DNA of 64,000 bases from Hepsetus odoe (GCA_017165825.1 CM029368.1:30112638-30176637); one strand, 5' to 3'. Shown: positions 1 through 43,423, counted from the first letter of the stretch. Made by a program: numbers and translations. Notes: a model not told the origin generated them from the letters alone.

Positions 1-6
1 GTCCTC

Positions 7-1095
7 TTATACAGGAAGCTCCCTAGATGGAAGGGTGCATGGGTTGAGTGTCAGAGTAGCCACGCTATAAACGAGGGCCACAGCAGCACCTGACCCTTTG
101 GAACTTCTGGGAGGGCTGGCCGCTTCCCCAGTTACACCCCTATGCAGCTCCCTCTTGTGGAATGCCCTCCTTAGGGCTGACCGGAAGTTGTCTGGCACAA
201 AGCAGTAGACCACAGGGTCCAAGCAGCTATTTAGGCTGCTCAGGGTGACCGTGGTGTGGTAGGCCACGACATGCTGCTCTCTGCTGCCCCCTAAACGAAA
301 GTATACCACAGCCTCGCGTACGTGGAAGGGTGTGAAACAGATGGCGAAGACCACCAGTACGGCCACTAGGAGACGCACAGCTCGGGCCCGCCGGCCCCAA
401 CTTTGTGGCATGAGTCTTCGGCCAGTGGTCAACGCGCAGGCCACTCGTGCCGTGAAGATGACAATGACCAGTAGGGGAAGCACAAACTCTAGTACCGTGA
501 GGGCAAAGAGCGCAGTCAGTTGACAGCAGGATGAGCCTTGGGACTCTAGTGCTGTGGTCTGGAACGAATAAGTGACCACCCCTGCAAAAATCCAAACTGC
601 AGCACTAACTCCCTTAGCCATACTTGGGCTCCTCCAGCGACTAGTCGCTGCCCACACCACTGCTAAGTAGCGGTCCACGCAGATGCTCGTGAGAAAGAGA
701 ATGCTGCAGTACATGTTGACAAAGTAGCTGAAGGTGTGCACATAAGAGCAGGCCAAGCAGGTCCCACCACTATAGAGGAGGGCCACACGAGCCGGTAGTG
801 ACAATGCCACCAGAAGGTCAGCCACTGCCAGGTTGATGGTATAAATGACAGGAGCTGTGCGGGACCTGGTGCCTGAGCTGAAGACATAGAGGGCCAGGCT
901 GTTGAGTGATAGGCCTACAGCAAACATGAGGCTGTTGACTAATATGAGGGTGACCCATAGGCCATAAAAGTCCTGGTAAAGGGCCTCGTCCAAGTGGGCC
1001 AGTCGTTTAAGGTAGGGCACTCCCCAGAGACGATGAGAGGTGTTGACTGGAAGGTCAGGAGTAATGTTGAAAAACTCTCTGAGGAGGGTCTCCAT
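7..1095 (-). CDS. gpr20: G protein-coupled receptor 20-like, class A GPCR, single exon
   Basis: The frame runs from ATG (1095-1093) to TAA (9-7) with no intron and gives 362 residues; human GPR20 has 358. Seven hydrophobic segments are visible. N-glycosylation motifs lie at residues 10-12 and 18-20. TM2 carries NLAVADLL (88-95), the end of TM3 has DRY (141-143), TM6 has FTPFH (254-258) and TM7 has NSCLDPVVY (289-297). The tail contains RSSKGSG (330-336), which is also found in mammalian GPR20. The start has G at -3 and +4, a fair Kozak context. GPR20 is an orphan plasma-membrane receptor reported to couple to Gi. The 3' UTR leaves the window. A related P2Y/LPA-type receptor is the main alternative, but the TM2-TM3 and TM7 wording fits GPR20 best. 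Confidence 0.88.
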   Translation of the reverse strand: METLLREFFNITPDLPVNTSHRLWGVPYLKRLAHLDEALYQDFYGLWVTLILVNSLMFAVGLSLNSLALYVFSSGTRSRTAPVIYTINLAVADLLVALSLPARVALLYSGGTCLACSYVHTFSYFVNMYCSILFLTSICVDRYLAVVWAATSRWRSPSMAKGVSAAVWIFAGVVTYSFQTTALESQGSSCCQLTALFALTVLEFVLPLLVIVIFTARVACALTTGRRLMPQSWGRRARAVRLLVAVLVVFAICFTPFHVREAVVYFRLGGSREQHVVAYHTTVTLSSLNSCLDPVVYCFVPDNFRSALRRAFHKRELHRGVTGEAASPPRSSKGSGAAVALVYSVATLTLNPCTLPSRELPV

Positions 1096-1858
1096 AGCTA
1101 TGAAAATAAGAAATAAGAGAAAAAGTAATTTAGAAGGACTTGCTTTAAGTTTATTGCTTTTAACTTATTTGCTTTGCCCCAGCTTTGCACTGGCTCTGTG
1201 TGGCTAATGTACAGTGAACTACCTTGTATTTTTCATATTTTGCTTCCAAAGAGCCTGACCATCTTGTATTATTAAGTATTGTTGTTCTCTGTGGCTCTCA
1301 TTTTCAGTCCAGATTCTGTACCTGAGGATTTCAGAGGATAGTTTTTTTATGTGAAGCCACACGATGACCTACATGTATGAATAATTTAAACAGAACAAAC
1401 CATCTAAATTAAGACATTAAGCAGTGAAGAAACAGGTGCAGATGATTCCAGATGATGACGTGATTAGTTTACTGCTGATGCTGAATGCTGATTGGCTGGA
1501 ATCATTTTATCTAGATACCTTGTATCAATAAAACATTTGTTCACATCTCTTTAACTGAATCTTCTGAATATGCCAAAAGTAAGATACTGTGTCAGGCATA
1601 AAATAGTATTTTTGGACCAACAAGGTGAGCAAAATATAAAAGAAAATGATGGTGGCTCCAGGCTTTTGCACAGAACTGTAGCTAGCAACAATGGAAACCT
1701 TTACCCAATCATTAACATCACACACTTGTCTTGAACCACACAAAGTTAAGTGTTTAAAAATAGACTCAAACCCTGAAAACCGTAGAAGGGTTCCTTTTTT
1801 TGTTTGTTTCTTTAAAGCAATTTTAATAGCCAAATCTCACACAAAAGGCTAAGAGGCC

Positions 1859-2170
1859 TTGGAGGAAACTGCTAGAAGCATCCTTGGATGGACAACACTA
1901 TGGGAATGTTTGTACTTGACAAGTTTCTTTATCTTGGCCTTGCTTTTCTTGACAGTAGCTTACAAGATAATACTGTGGATGGAAAGAAGTCTTACAAGAT
2001 TAAACACCCTGCACAACAACGCAACCACTGGGAACTGGCTGTGCATGTGCAGCAGTGCTGATGAACTGAAGAAAAAGGAAGGATTCAGAAAGCATTTTAA
2101 CAATGCTAAGGTCATCTTTTATGCATCAGAACAATCGGGAAGTTTGCAGCTCTCCAAACAGAGAAAATAG
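1859..2170 (+). CDS. Possible coding exon for a small single-pass membrane protein (unrecognised)
   Basis: An open frame of about 103 codons with one strong hydrophobic helix (about residues 15-42) followed by a basic, lysine-rich tail. It does not start with ATG: the frame opens with TTG just after an in-frame TAA, and the first ATG lies after the helix. It could only be real as a spliced exon (candidate AG at 1854-1855, with a poor pyrimidine tract) or through a non-ATG start. A thymine-rich tract ending in AG lies at about 1795-1817, but that acceptor would put a stop before the frame. I do not recognise the protein, and the frame may be chance. Confidence 0.13.
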   Translation: MEETARSILGWTTLWECLYLTSFFILALLFLTVAYKIILWMERSLTRLNTLHNNATTGNWLCMCSSADELKKKEGFRKHFNNAKVIFYASEQSGSLQLSKQRK

Positions 2171-3555
2171 GGCTAATATTTTTCTTTGTCAAAAGACTCT
2201 AAGCAGTTTTACCTCCCTGTGTTTTATGTTCTGCTTTAAGTTTTGTTGAACCTTCATGCTTCAAATTCTTCTTCTGACAGACAGCAATTCTTTCTGATCT
2301 CAGTTTAAAGCAGTGTAAAGAACTCGTCCAGGTACTAAAATTAGGTATGTGTTTCTGTGAGAACCGTTCATGTCTTTACTCCTGAGACCTTGAAAAATGT
2401 GGACCATAGAAAAACATTGTTCAGCCAACTAAAGACTTAAAATTATACCAAGCTGTAGATGTAAAAGCTACAAAATGTCACGTTGCTTGAAAGAACAGGT
2501 GATGATTTGGATGTTGTGTCATCACTGTCAGAACTGAACCTTCTCAACTTGTGATATCAGAAGGTCCGTATAATAGTACTTAATCACTAGCAAAGTTTGC
2601 AAATGTGCTGCTAGCCTCCTGTCCCTATAGTCCACTTATGGAAGCTGTAATGACTGTTTTGAATGTTTCATATGAGATCATGCACAACAACCCATTTACA
2701 TATATCTCCCTATTCAGCCTAAAGGAGTTTAGCCACGCCCATTTATAATGTTGTTATATTATTTTGATAAATTTTCATCTATCATTTTTATTTTATTTAA
2801 ATGTTTTATTTATTCTTAAATGCTCATGAACAAATACTGTGCAAATACTAATAAATAAGGGATGAACAGAGGATGGAAAATGCTAAATTATGATAAATAA
2901 TAAACTACACTGATGGTTTCCGGTGCATAAAAAAACATGCACAAATAAGGCCTTTTAATTATAAATTAAAAACAGCAGCTGATATTTTAAAGTTATGTGC
3001 AAAAAACACACACAAAGATTTCTTTACTTTCTTTTTTCAATATGCAGTTTGCATTACTGGTAGGATTTAACTATGAAAAGCCAGATTAGCCTCAAATGCA
3101 TTTTTTTTCCCCACTTGGTAATGAAGAAATTGAAAAAAAAATACAATGTATAACATTTATTTAGCACCAGCGTTATTTCAAATCCGAACAAATTAAATCT
3201 CACCTCTAAAGTTTATTGTCAGGTCTGAACCTTACCTTTGGGAGCTGGTGGTCTGGCTCCAGAAGGCTTTTTAGCGCAGGTTTTCACAAGAGTTCAGTCA
3301 CCAAGAGGCCGCAAGTAGAATTGGCATTCAACAGGAATCTGACATTATTCATTAAAGCTGGTGTCCCAATGGCAAGGAATCCAGATTTGGAAGTGGTTGA
3401 AATCTGGACCAGTCTTAACTGCTCTTTAATCATTTACATCCTGCCTGAAAAAAGTCACTTTGTCTTTTGGTAAGTTTCTGGTTTCTTCTGGTTTTTCAAG
3501 CCCCGGCTGCTGCTGTCGAGTCCTTCATCATGTCTGAGTGTGTGTTGGATCTGGG

Positions 3556-3610
3556 GCCTCTCTCTCTCTCTCTCTCTCTGGCTCTCTCTCTCTCTTTCTC
3601 TCTCTTTCCT
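3556..3610. repeat. CT microsatellite
   Basis: An imperfect run of CT dinucleotides broken by single GG and TT interruptions. Reading frames across it give only Arg-Glu or Ser-Leu repeats and are not genes. Confidence 0.85.
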
Positions 3611-4839
3611 AATCCCTCTTTCCCCACAGTATGTAGGGGGGGTTAGAAACCTTCCCAAATTTGCTCCTGCTCTGACATCACTGGCTGCAAATCAAGGGCT
3701 CAACCTCATCAGGGTGTGATAATGCCTTATACGGCAACAGTGGCTGTTTTATGAATACAAAAATGATTAGGCTGAAAATTAAACGATGCGATTAAACAGG
3801 AAACAACAGCACTGCTCAGAACCCTGTACTGAAGTTACCAGAAAAGATCTGCAAGACTAGCTGGACTAAGCTTACAGGAGAAGCCTGTGACAAAAGCGAT
3901 AACGAGGGAAACCAAATTTTTGCATCATCTGTGGCTTTGTCTTATGTCATGGGATTATAGGTAATTTGTGCAGAAAAGCTGTTTGGAGAATTAAAGCATA
4001 GCTCTAATATCAGCATGCAGAACATCAGAGGCAGTGCATTGGGTCTGAACATGAGTCTGACCGTTGTGGAAATTTTGTCACCAGGACCATGACTTTAAAG
4101 ATCTTCATCTGTCAACATGCTGGAGCATGATTACATTGGGTCAAACTTTTGGTAAAAACATCTCCAAAGGAATCAGTTAACCATTTATACCTTTACAATT
4201 CCAGGTTTTACATCCTAATAATAATGTGACTGTCAGCTTCCAGTTCTCAGATTTCTCAGATTTCTCAAAACTCATGAATATTACTATTTGTTTCTAAAAT
4301 CAAGGGTATTAACTGGGAGTTTGTACCAACCGTTGCCACAGTAACAGTCTACTCATGGAATGCTTTACACTAAATGTTGACTGCATTCAGCCACAAGGGC
4401 ATGAGTAAGACATGCTGAGGAAAAAAAGCATGGCATGCACATTTGCGAGTGGAAGATAGTTCAAGACCTCCGTTTCCTGTATATCACAATGACTAGGCTG
4501 CATTACATTGTCAAGAAGAGATAATAGTGTGGGTGCAGTGTTTGGCTGACTCCAGTCCCACTGTAAACAGACCCTTTTTTTAAAAATTCATCCAACTCGG
4601 CCGGGGGAACATCTTCAGAAAGGCACCTGGCAGGAGTCCATTTCAAAGTGACTATGTAAATCAAGGCTTTATGTTCTCCAATCAGATTGGGCAAATGAGG
4701 AAATTCAGGTCAAGTGGTTCGCTCTGGGAATCACGTCATCTCTTAATAAAATGCCAGCAAACTATGGCTCCAGATGGAGAGTTGGAATGAATACATTTGA
4801 ATAGGTCAGTTCCTTAAAATAAGGTGTAATGCATATGCC

Positions 4840-5075
4840 GGTGGGGCAGCGGTGGCCTAGTGGTTCGAGCGTTGGCCGCACGATCAGAGGATCGGGGGTC
4901 CGAACCCCTTCCCAATAGGTTGCCCTGAGGTACCCTTGAGGTAGGTGCCATCCCTGTCACGCTCCTCCCTGCGATGGGCTGGCGACCTGTCCCCCCCAGG
5001 AGCTGGGATGGACTCCAGCACTCCCCCATGACCCTGTTTGGGACAAGCAGCAGAAATTGACTGATTGACTGACTG
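4840..5075 (+). mobile_element. tRNA-derived SINE, subfamily with GACT-repeat tail, full length
   Basis: The head shows a pol III A box (TGGCCTAGTGG) and B box (GGTCCGAACCCC), followed by the shared core (TTGCCCTGAGGTACCCTTGA). The tail reads GGCTGGCGACCTGTCC and then GGGACAAGCAGCAGAAA and ends in GACT repeats. It is flanked by a perfect 12 bp direct repeat, AATGCATATGCC, at 4828-4839 and 5076-5087, the expected target-site duplication. Confidence 0.88.
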
Positions 5076-5223
5076 AATGCATATGCCATAGCTTAGGCGA
5101 ATTTAGCTTCCCGAAGTACCACTCAATGGATGGTTTTTGTAAAAGAGCTGTCTGACTGGGACCTTCAAATAAAATCTGTACTTTATTTATTTAGACTTTA
5201 TTTAGAGAATCCCTTATAGACCA

Positions 5224-5471
5224 AGGGCCAGCTGTGGCCTTGTGGTTAGGGCATTGGCCGGAGGATCGGGGGTTCGAACCCCTTCCCAGTGGGTTGCCCT
5301 GAGGTACCCTTGAGCAAGGTACCGTCTCCGTCTCACTCCTCCCTGGGATAGGCTGGCGACCTGTCCAGGGGTGTGTCCCCTTCACCCTGTGTGAGCTGGG
5401 TTGGACTCCAGCACTCCCCTGCAACCCTGTTTGGGACAAGCAGCAGAAAATGACTGACTGACTGACTAACT
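5224..5471 (+). mobile_element. tRNA-derived SINE, same subfamily as 4840-5075
   Basis: Same head, core and GACT-repeat tail as the copy 150 bp upstream. The flanks TTATAGACCA (5214-5223) and TTATAGATCA (5472-5481) look like a target duplication with one mismatch, so this copy seems slightly older. Confidence 0.82.
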
Positions 5472-5764
5472 TTATAGATCATGGATGCTTTCATTCTTAA
5501 CCACAAGAGCGTCTACATTTGCATTCGTTAGACAGTTTTACACGATCAACCTCTTTTTTACAATAGTCAGAAAAGCTTTTATCTGTTCAGAGGGTCCTAA
5601 TTTGAATGTATTTTTTAAAAGATAAAACTTTGTTTGAAAGGTGAGAAAAATGTAAAAATGTTGGTTAGCATTTTATTTGGATGGCCCACTGCAGACACTT
5701 TGGTTTTTTAGCTTGTCATTAAGCAATATTCAGCTAAATATCTTTTAAATGCAATTTAGCTTTG

Positions 5765-6240
5765 CGCTTAAATGATTTTTCAAACCCCATATCAGATAAA
5801 GTTGGGATTGTACAGAAAATGGAGTAAAACACAGTAGTTCTTACATTTACTCTGACTTTTATTTCACTACAGATTGTAGGAACCCAGTATATTACAAGCT
5901 TTATCTGGTCAACTTCATTTCCTTGGTTACATCCATTCCTTGAAACGTTCCAAAAATTGTTACACATCTTTCTATGGCAGATCCATAAAGACTGATGAAC
6001 ATTCAGTGTCTCCATGTTTGTCAGAAACATTTGTGAGAATGCAGACCCAGTTCTTCCTCCTTTGCCATTGCTCCATACAGTTTACTTTTTGGAATCCACA
6101 AGGTCTGATTCTCCTGAGGGCTTAATCCTCTGTTGGGGAAGATTGATTCACACTGAAATAACAAATAATGGTTTGAAAATAACTTCAGAGGTGTAATAAA
6201 TTGTGGCCATTTCAACACCACTGGTCTCTGCATTCCACCT
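5765..6240. mobile_element. Interspersed DNA-transposon-like repeat, degenerate
   Basis: The block contains CCCCATATCAGATAAAGTTG, TTTATTTCACTACAGATTG and CTGGTCAACTTCATTTCC. These phrases belong to a high-copy fish DNA transposon family that I recognise from other fish genomes but cannot name with certainty. No intact transposase frame remains. Confidence 0.4.
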
Positions 6241-9200
6241 TAAAGATGCAGAGTCCAAGGCAGAGAGGGGCTCCAGCATAATTTCCTCTTCCCTGTGTTT
6301 CTGTAAGGAGGCTTAAGCCCCAGGCCTTTGTTATGAAAGGTCATGTTTCACAGCTCTGATGTGGCACACTCAGGATGAAGGGACGGACAGGCCCAAGGCA
6401 GGATCAGGGTTGGTCCGCCATCCTGCTCCGCTTTGCCATCAATAAATTTAAGCAGCTCATTACCGTGTCACCTCTTATGTCACTGTCAGGTGCTCTAGGT
6501 ACTGGTACAGTTTCATGAGGTGGCCTTGAGTTTTTATTTGACCAGCACTACAGCAGAGCGCTGCACATTACTATACTGCTACATACAATTGTATGCAGAG
6601 CTCTGAGAACCCCTAATCCAATGACATGTTTTGTTAATGTGAAGTGAAAAGTGAAAAAAAGGCCAGATTCTCTACAGCCATGGTTCTTTAGGTGGGGCCC
6701 AAGATACAAGGGAGTCCTGCTTTGATTTAGTGGCTTTAGTGGACTAGGTGGATGATGAGAACCATTATGCATGAGCATGAAGAACCTTCATATAATATAT
6801 AAAAGAAGAACCCTTAAAGAAACTTTTCATTATAAAAAAGTCCTTTATACCTTAAAAATGTTCTTCATACTCACACATCTCACAAAAACTGGCAAAATGT
6901 CGATGTGTCCGATTGAGGGTTCTTCTTCTTTTGGCTGCTCCTGTTTAGGAGTCGTCACAGCAGATCAACCGTCTCCGTTTCTTCCGGTGCTCTGCATCTT
7001 CCTCCTTCAAACCAACCACCTGCATGTCCACCACAAGGTGTCAGATTGAGACACATTGTTTCACTGTTGTTTAATCATCAATGTTTCTTGATGAAATGAA
7101 GGTGGTTCACGTTTGGCATCTGTCAAAGATCTCTTATAGACCAACAGGGAACTAGCTTTGTTGTGATTCGGGCATCGATTTTGAACCCATTGGGTATGTT
7201 TAGAAAAAAATGGGGATTCCCAGCTTGAACCAACACATGACATTATCTATGATAACATTTGGTGTTTCCCTCTCTTATACTTTAATTTTTTAGCCATTTT
7301 TCTCAAAGAATATGTAGAGTACAGTGGCACAACAGCAGTGGGATATTCCGGAACAAAGTTTAATGATTAAAAAACCTAATGTGCTACCAAATAATTTTGA
7401 TAGAATCAATAACTCCATACCTCTGGCCAATAGTGACAAGTGTAGGCCTTACAATTCCGTTGATGCAAAAGAAAAGTGTCACGGTCCTGCTCTTCATATC
7501 CACCAAGCACATGAAGTGGTAGTATGTCCGCAAGCTGTGTTCACACCATTCAAAATAAACAGAAGGCTATTACAGTGCTGACAGGGTCTGTCAAACACGC
7601 TGTAATTCTCTCATTTCCAGCATTGTTGCTGAGCCTAACGTAGGCTGGCGAAGGACCGGACCCCTCAGGCTTCATGTTTTAAACATGTGTCATCGTGACG
7701 GAGCCCAGAGGGCCGCTGTATTTCAGCCCTGGCTTTTTAAACCCCCTATAAAATAGCTGTATCATAACATCCACTCTTCTGCATACACAGAGTCACTTAC
7801 AACAGGTGAGTGCAGATGTGTGTGTATGCATGGTAACCTTGCTGAAGATCTTTCCTCTTCAGTCTCAAGCCAGTGGAGTGTATGTAGTGAGCCATGGAGA
7901 GTTAAGCCTGATGATTATAACAAATCACATTCTATTATATTCATGTTACATGATTATAACAAGCCTTTCAGAAAAAGGAATGCATTATAATGCAAGGGTG
8001 CATACATGGACCCATACCAATCTCTTCTCACCACATCACATACATATTTGTTTTACTATATTAACTTCATTATAAGCCTTTATATGAATAATTGAACTAT
8101 TATAGTGTTCAAGGCCTTAACACACACCAAGGGCTGAAATCACATTGTTAAGGTGCTCAATAGATATAAACCTGATAATAAAACAAAAACCAACAGCTTT
8201 TCGTGTTTTTTTCTCTTTATATTAAAAGGAAAAGTCTGATGTTTGGGAAACAGATGGGAAACTTAGTACAAGTCTATTTTCTAGGGATGCTTTACAACCC
8301 TAAACTTGCAGTCTGACTGCTGACACGTTTGTATGGATGCTGCTACACTGGGGTCCAAAATTGATCATAAGGCTGTCATGTTTCCATAGCTGTTTCATTT
8401 CTATGGCTATGACTGCATCTACACATAAACACATCTGCTGTTTAGGGACCATTGTGACTGATAATATAATGCCTAGTTAGCCAATGTAAAGTTCTAACCA
8501 GACCATTACATCAGTACAGCACATTTGCAGCAATGAGTTAATCTGAATACTGGACAAACATTTCTACTTTGAGTTTAGTACCAAATAAGCAACCTCCAAA
8601 ATGGACAATGGTAATGGACTGTTCTCAGACTAGCCACACTAACCTTACACATTTGCACAGACAGAATAAAAAAAATGGCAGAAATATGGATTCAAGGCTG
8701 AACACTGGATGCATGCAAGAGTTGCAAAAACCAAAAACATATTTTGGAAAAATGAATAAACCGCAAAGGTAGTCACTCAGTTTACATGCATAATTTAATG
8801 ACACGTCATAAGAAAAATTGGACTCTGAGCACTAAAACGCACTTACTTTGTTATTAAAAGATGAAAGCGGGGTCATTGTTTCCATCTACATAAACCTGGA
8901 GGAAAAACTCCATCCTCATAAAAGAGAAAAATACTGTCTCATCATCAATGTTTACCACAGCGCTCACCTCCCTGTCCAAAGTTAAACTCCACAGAGGGTC
9001 TGAACCTGTGACTTATGAAATGTTTTAAGGCCCTGCGCCATTAATCTCGGGAGTGAGCCGAAGACGTCTTGTTTTGTTCGGCTTTCATCATGGTTAGACA
9101 GAAAGCACTTCCTGCCGAGGTGTCCAAAAAGACAGGAGAGCATTGTATATCTGACCACAGGGTTTTGGACACTCAGACACCTGTTTCGTCTCACAGAAAA

Positions 9201-9913
9201 GGGACAGAGGGACACCACTACATTGCCAACTTGAACTGTCTTACTCATCTGGGGTTAAAGCATAGCAGGGTATGGACAACAGAACAGGAGAGCCTGGCGC
9301 TGCAAAAATATCCCTTTAGGGGAGCTTCTAAATAATGTTTAATATTTCAAGAGTCATCTGGACTTGAAGGACAAGCCCCAGCAGGCAAGGGGTCAAATGA
9401 TCCTAAACATTACTTATGAACATTATGGCCATGCAGTGTTTTCTCATCTGCTGTTCTAAGGAAGAGCTTCCTACCCTTACAATATGTTAAAACATGAAAA
9501 GTTCCATAATTAGAGTTTCAGATTTTGTGAGCTCAGACATACAATTCTGGGACATGAACTTAAGAAGAACAAAAAAAGTCCATAAATAATTGTAAATATA
9601 GAAATATTACTTTAAACTTCACATATGTTAACTTGTTATATGTAAAGACGCATCCAGTTAACTTCATCCACACCTTTGAGTGAGAAAACAATGATTATAC
9701 AAAATCGATAACATTAATACATGAGCAGTACAGTGTAAACATCAAGACATTCATAATAGGAACAAATATAAAACTGTAAATATTGCCATTTCATTAAAAG
9801 TATTACAACTCCGCTGTGTCCAATTTTGTTAATGTTGTGAGAGGAGCTTCCAGGCAAGGAACTTCAGATGTGCTACTGAAATGTCCAGTGAACATTCAAG
9901 ATTAGACGTAATT
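6241..9913. other. Intergenic region downstream of trpn1
   Basis: Mostly AT-rich unique sequence. It includes the LINE fragment at 6920-7062 and probably the trpn1 3' UTR and polyadenylation site towards its upper end. No open frame here has a recognisable domain or splice structure. Confidence 0.45.
6920..7062 (-). mobile_element. 3' fragment of a non-LTR retrotransposon (LINE)
   Basis: On the minus strand it encodes the same Glu-Asp-Ala-Glu-Asp-Arg-Lys-Lys type C-terminal segment as the better copy at 37962-38165, followed by the same short 3' tail. Similar pieces lie at 34215-34310 and 56895-57075. Family not resolved. Confidence 0.5.
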
Positions 9914-10153
9914 TTCTGACGCTTGTCCCAAGCGGGGTCACGGGGGAGTGCTGGAGTCCATCCCAGCTCACACAGGGCGAAGGACAGGGGACACACCCTG
10001 GACAGTTCGCCAGCCCATCGTAGGGAGGAGCGTGACAGGGACGGAACCTTGCTCAAGGGTACCTCAGGGCAACCTATTGGGAAGAGGTTTGAACCCCCGA
10101 TCCTCCGATCATGCGGCCAGTGCATGATCGGACCACTAGGCCACCGCTGCCCC
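9914..10153 (-). mobile_element. tRNA-derived SINE, GACT-tail subfamily, full length
   Basis: Reverse orientation of the copies at 4840 and 5224: the head lies at the high-coordinate end with the A box complement near 10140 and B box complement near 10090. Direct repeats TAGACGTAATT (9903-9913) and TAGATGTAATT (10154-10164) flank it, differing at one base. It sits about 160 bp beyond the trpn1 stop codon, so it is probably carried in the trpn1 3' UTR. Confidence 0.83.
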
Positions 10154-10310
10154 TAGATGTAATTAATGCTTTGAAATGCAAAGTCAGTGTTAACTCTGGG
10201 AATTGAGATTCAGTCTAAGCAGGAAACTATGGCTCATGAAGTGGACATGACTGTCAGTCTGTCTAACAGATACCCATTACCTAGAGGCAGTGTAGTGCGG
10301 GGTGGTTTTG

Positions 10311-41789
<31,479 letters not shown>

Positions 41790-41921
41790 CTTCTCAGAAC
41801 CAGCACAGACGAATCCCAGAAGAACCCGAGGAGGACCCGAACTCTTCTCCTGGTCCCACTTATGAGAGTGTCTGATCTCAGTAGGAGGTAAGTCACATTC
41901 CACTGACTATGTGTTCCTCCC

Positions 41922-42262
41922 TCTCTCTCTCTCTGTCTCTGTCTCTCTCTTTAACTCTCTGTCTCTGTCTCTCTCTCTCTGTCTTTCTCTTGAACTCTCT
42001 CTGTCTCTCTCTCTCTCACTTTGTCTCTCTGGCTCTCTGTCTCTCTCTCTCTTTGTCTCTCACTGTCTCTCTCTCTCGCTCTCTCTAAGTCTGTCTGTCT
42101 CTCTTTTCTCTTTCATGTCTTTCTTTCCTCTGTCTCTCTCTCTGCCAGTTTGTCACTCACTCACTCACAGGCACACACACACACACACACAGTTTTTTCT
42201 TCCACCTTTCTGTCTCTCTCTTTTCCTCCCTCCCTCTGTCAGTCTGTCTGTTTCTGTCTCCC
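41922..42262. repeat. TC-rich low-complexity tract upstream of trpn1
   Basis: About 340 bases of TCTC/TGTC repeats with a short CA run at 42172-42191. In the sense of trpn1 this is a GA-rich tract starting about 130 bases above the start codon. Long frames across it are only Ser-Leu repeats. Confidence 0.9.
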
Positions 42263-42660
42263 CCCCACCCCACAGACACACTGAAGTAAAAAGGCTGCTG
42301 TTTTCTGACTCGTTACCTTGGAAACGACTAAATGGACTGAGTTCTAAACAATTTAAAGCAGAGACCTTTGACAGAAAGAAATAAAAACAAACCAAATAAC
42401 ACATCTATCGACTGCAATCAGAAACTTTTCGTAGCGAAGGAAAGTAAGAGGTGGATATAGTCTCAGTCTTATTTAGTCTTAGACAAAGCTTAACTTGGCT
42501 AGTTAAAAAAAATAAGTCTCCCTGCAGATATGCATGACTATTTTTTATTTATGACTATTTTTAGGAATTCTTGTCTGTTTTAGACCTTCCCCTGATGCAA
42601 AACAGCCCTGCTTCCACGCTCTGTTGTCTGCCTACATTTAAAGCTCATCAGTTACTGAAT

Positions 42661-42901
42661 GTGAAAGTGAAAGCCCTTGTCATTGCAAGGTTACAGTGAC
42701 AGACAGTGAACCACAATGAAATTGGACCTCTGCATTTAACCCATGCACACTCAAACACCATGCAGCAGTGGGCAGCTATTGAAAGTGCCCGGGGAGCAGT
42801 GACGGGGACGGCACCTTGCTCAAGGGTACCTCAGGGCAACCTATCGGGAAGGGGTTCGAACCCCTGATCCTCCAATCATGCGGCTAACGCCCTAACCACT
42901 A
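42661..42901 (-). mobile_element. tRNA-derived SINE between trpn1 and cndp2
   Basis: Complete reverse copy: GTGAAAGTGAAAGCCCTTGT tail, CTTGCTCAAGGGTACCTCAG core, GGGGTTCGAACCCCTGATCC B box and CTAACCACTAAG head. The B box is nearly intact. Confidence 0.82.
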
Positions 42902-43269
42902 AGAACCAAAACAAAAAAGCTCATCATGTAGTTCAAGTGGGCAAAAAAAACAAAAAACAACCCAGCAAAAAGTGCAATCATGCAAAAAGAAAGAACCTCA
43001 TGAATAAAAAATGAAACATTAGGTCCAAGAGTGCAATAAAACAAACAAGAAATACACCATATAGTGCAGAAGCACTTTAAATATGAATTATGGTAAATAA
43101 TGAATACTAATTCTACACAATATAAGACTACAAAAACCTCCCTCTTGAAGTTAGTTAAGCCTGGAAGTTTGTTAATCTCACCGACTCTCTGGCTCCCTCT
43201 AGTGGTCCTCCTCCTCATCAGACCATCCGAGTCATCCTCACATGACTGCGGCGGGGGACGAACTGTCAA

Positions 43270-43400
43270 CAGAACTCGAGATCCGATTGGTCCGCAAATG
43301 TGTCAATTTAATTCCAGACATTTGATTGGTTGTGAACGCAGCTCTAGTCAGCGCTGAAGGAACGGAAACCGGGCTCAATTGAAGTACCGCTCAGCGGCAG
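43270..43400 (+). promoter_or_regulatory. Likely cndp2 core promoter, TATA-less with two inverted CCAAT boxes
   Basis: ATTGG at 43286-43290 and 43325-43329 (inverted CCAAT) lie about 135 and 95 bases before the donor of the first exon. No TATA box is seen. This layout is typical for a housekeeping gene. The start site itself cannot be read from sequence. Confidence 0.42.
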
Positions 43401-43423
43401 TTGGACTGAGTTTCCGGAGAAAG
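43380..43423 (+). other. cndp2: cndp2 5' non-coding first exon (start approximate)
   Basis: The exon ends GGAGAAAG before GTGAGT, a strong donor, and pairs with the CTGCAG acceptor of exon 2 at 43933. No ATG lies in it. The 5' boundary is a guess. Confidence 0.5.

Larger units (their letters stand above)
1096..4839. other. Intergenic region upstream of gpr20
   Basis: AT-rich sequence between gpr20 and the first SINE. It should contain the gpr20 promoter just above 1095. I see no intron-exon structure or recognisable domain apart from the weak small frame at 1859-2170 and a CT microsatellite near 3560. Confidence 0.5.

Noticed and set aside
1525..1833. 102-codon minus-strand frame with hydrophobic segment
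   Set aside because: Composition looks like chance AT-rich sequence, and there is no splice or promoter support.
3455..3658. Frame encoding an Arg-Glu repeat peptide
   Set aside because: It is the translation of a CT microsatellite.
4842..4920. Possible tRNA gene
   Set aside because: The A and B boxes belong to the head of a SINE; no cloverleaf with paired acceptor stem can be drawn.
41911..42384. 157-codon Ser-Leu-rich frame
   Set aside because: It lies in a TC-rich low-complexity tract upstream of trpn1 and has no domain.
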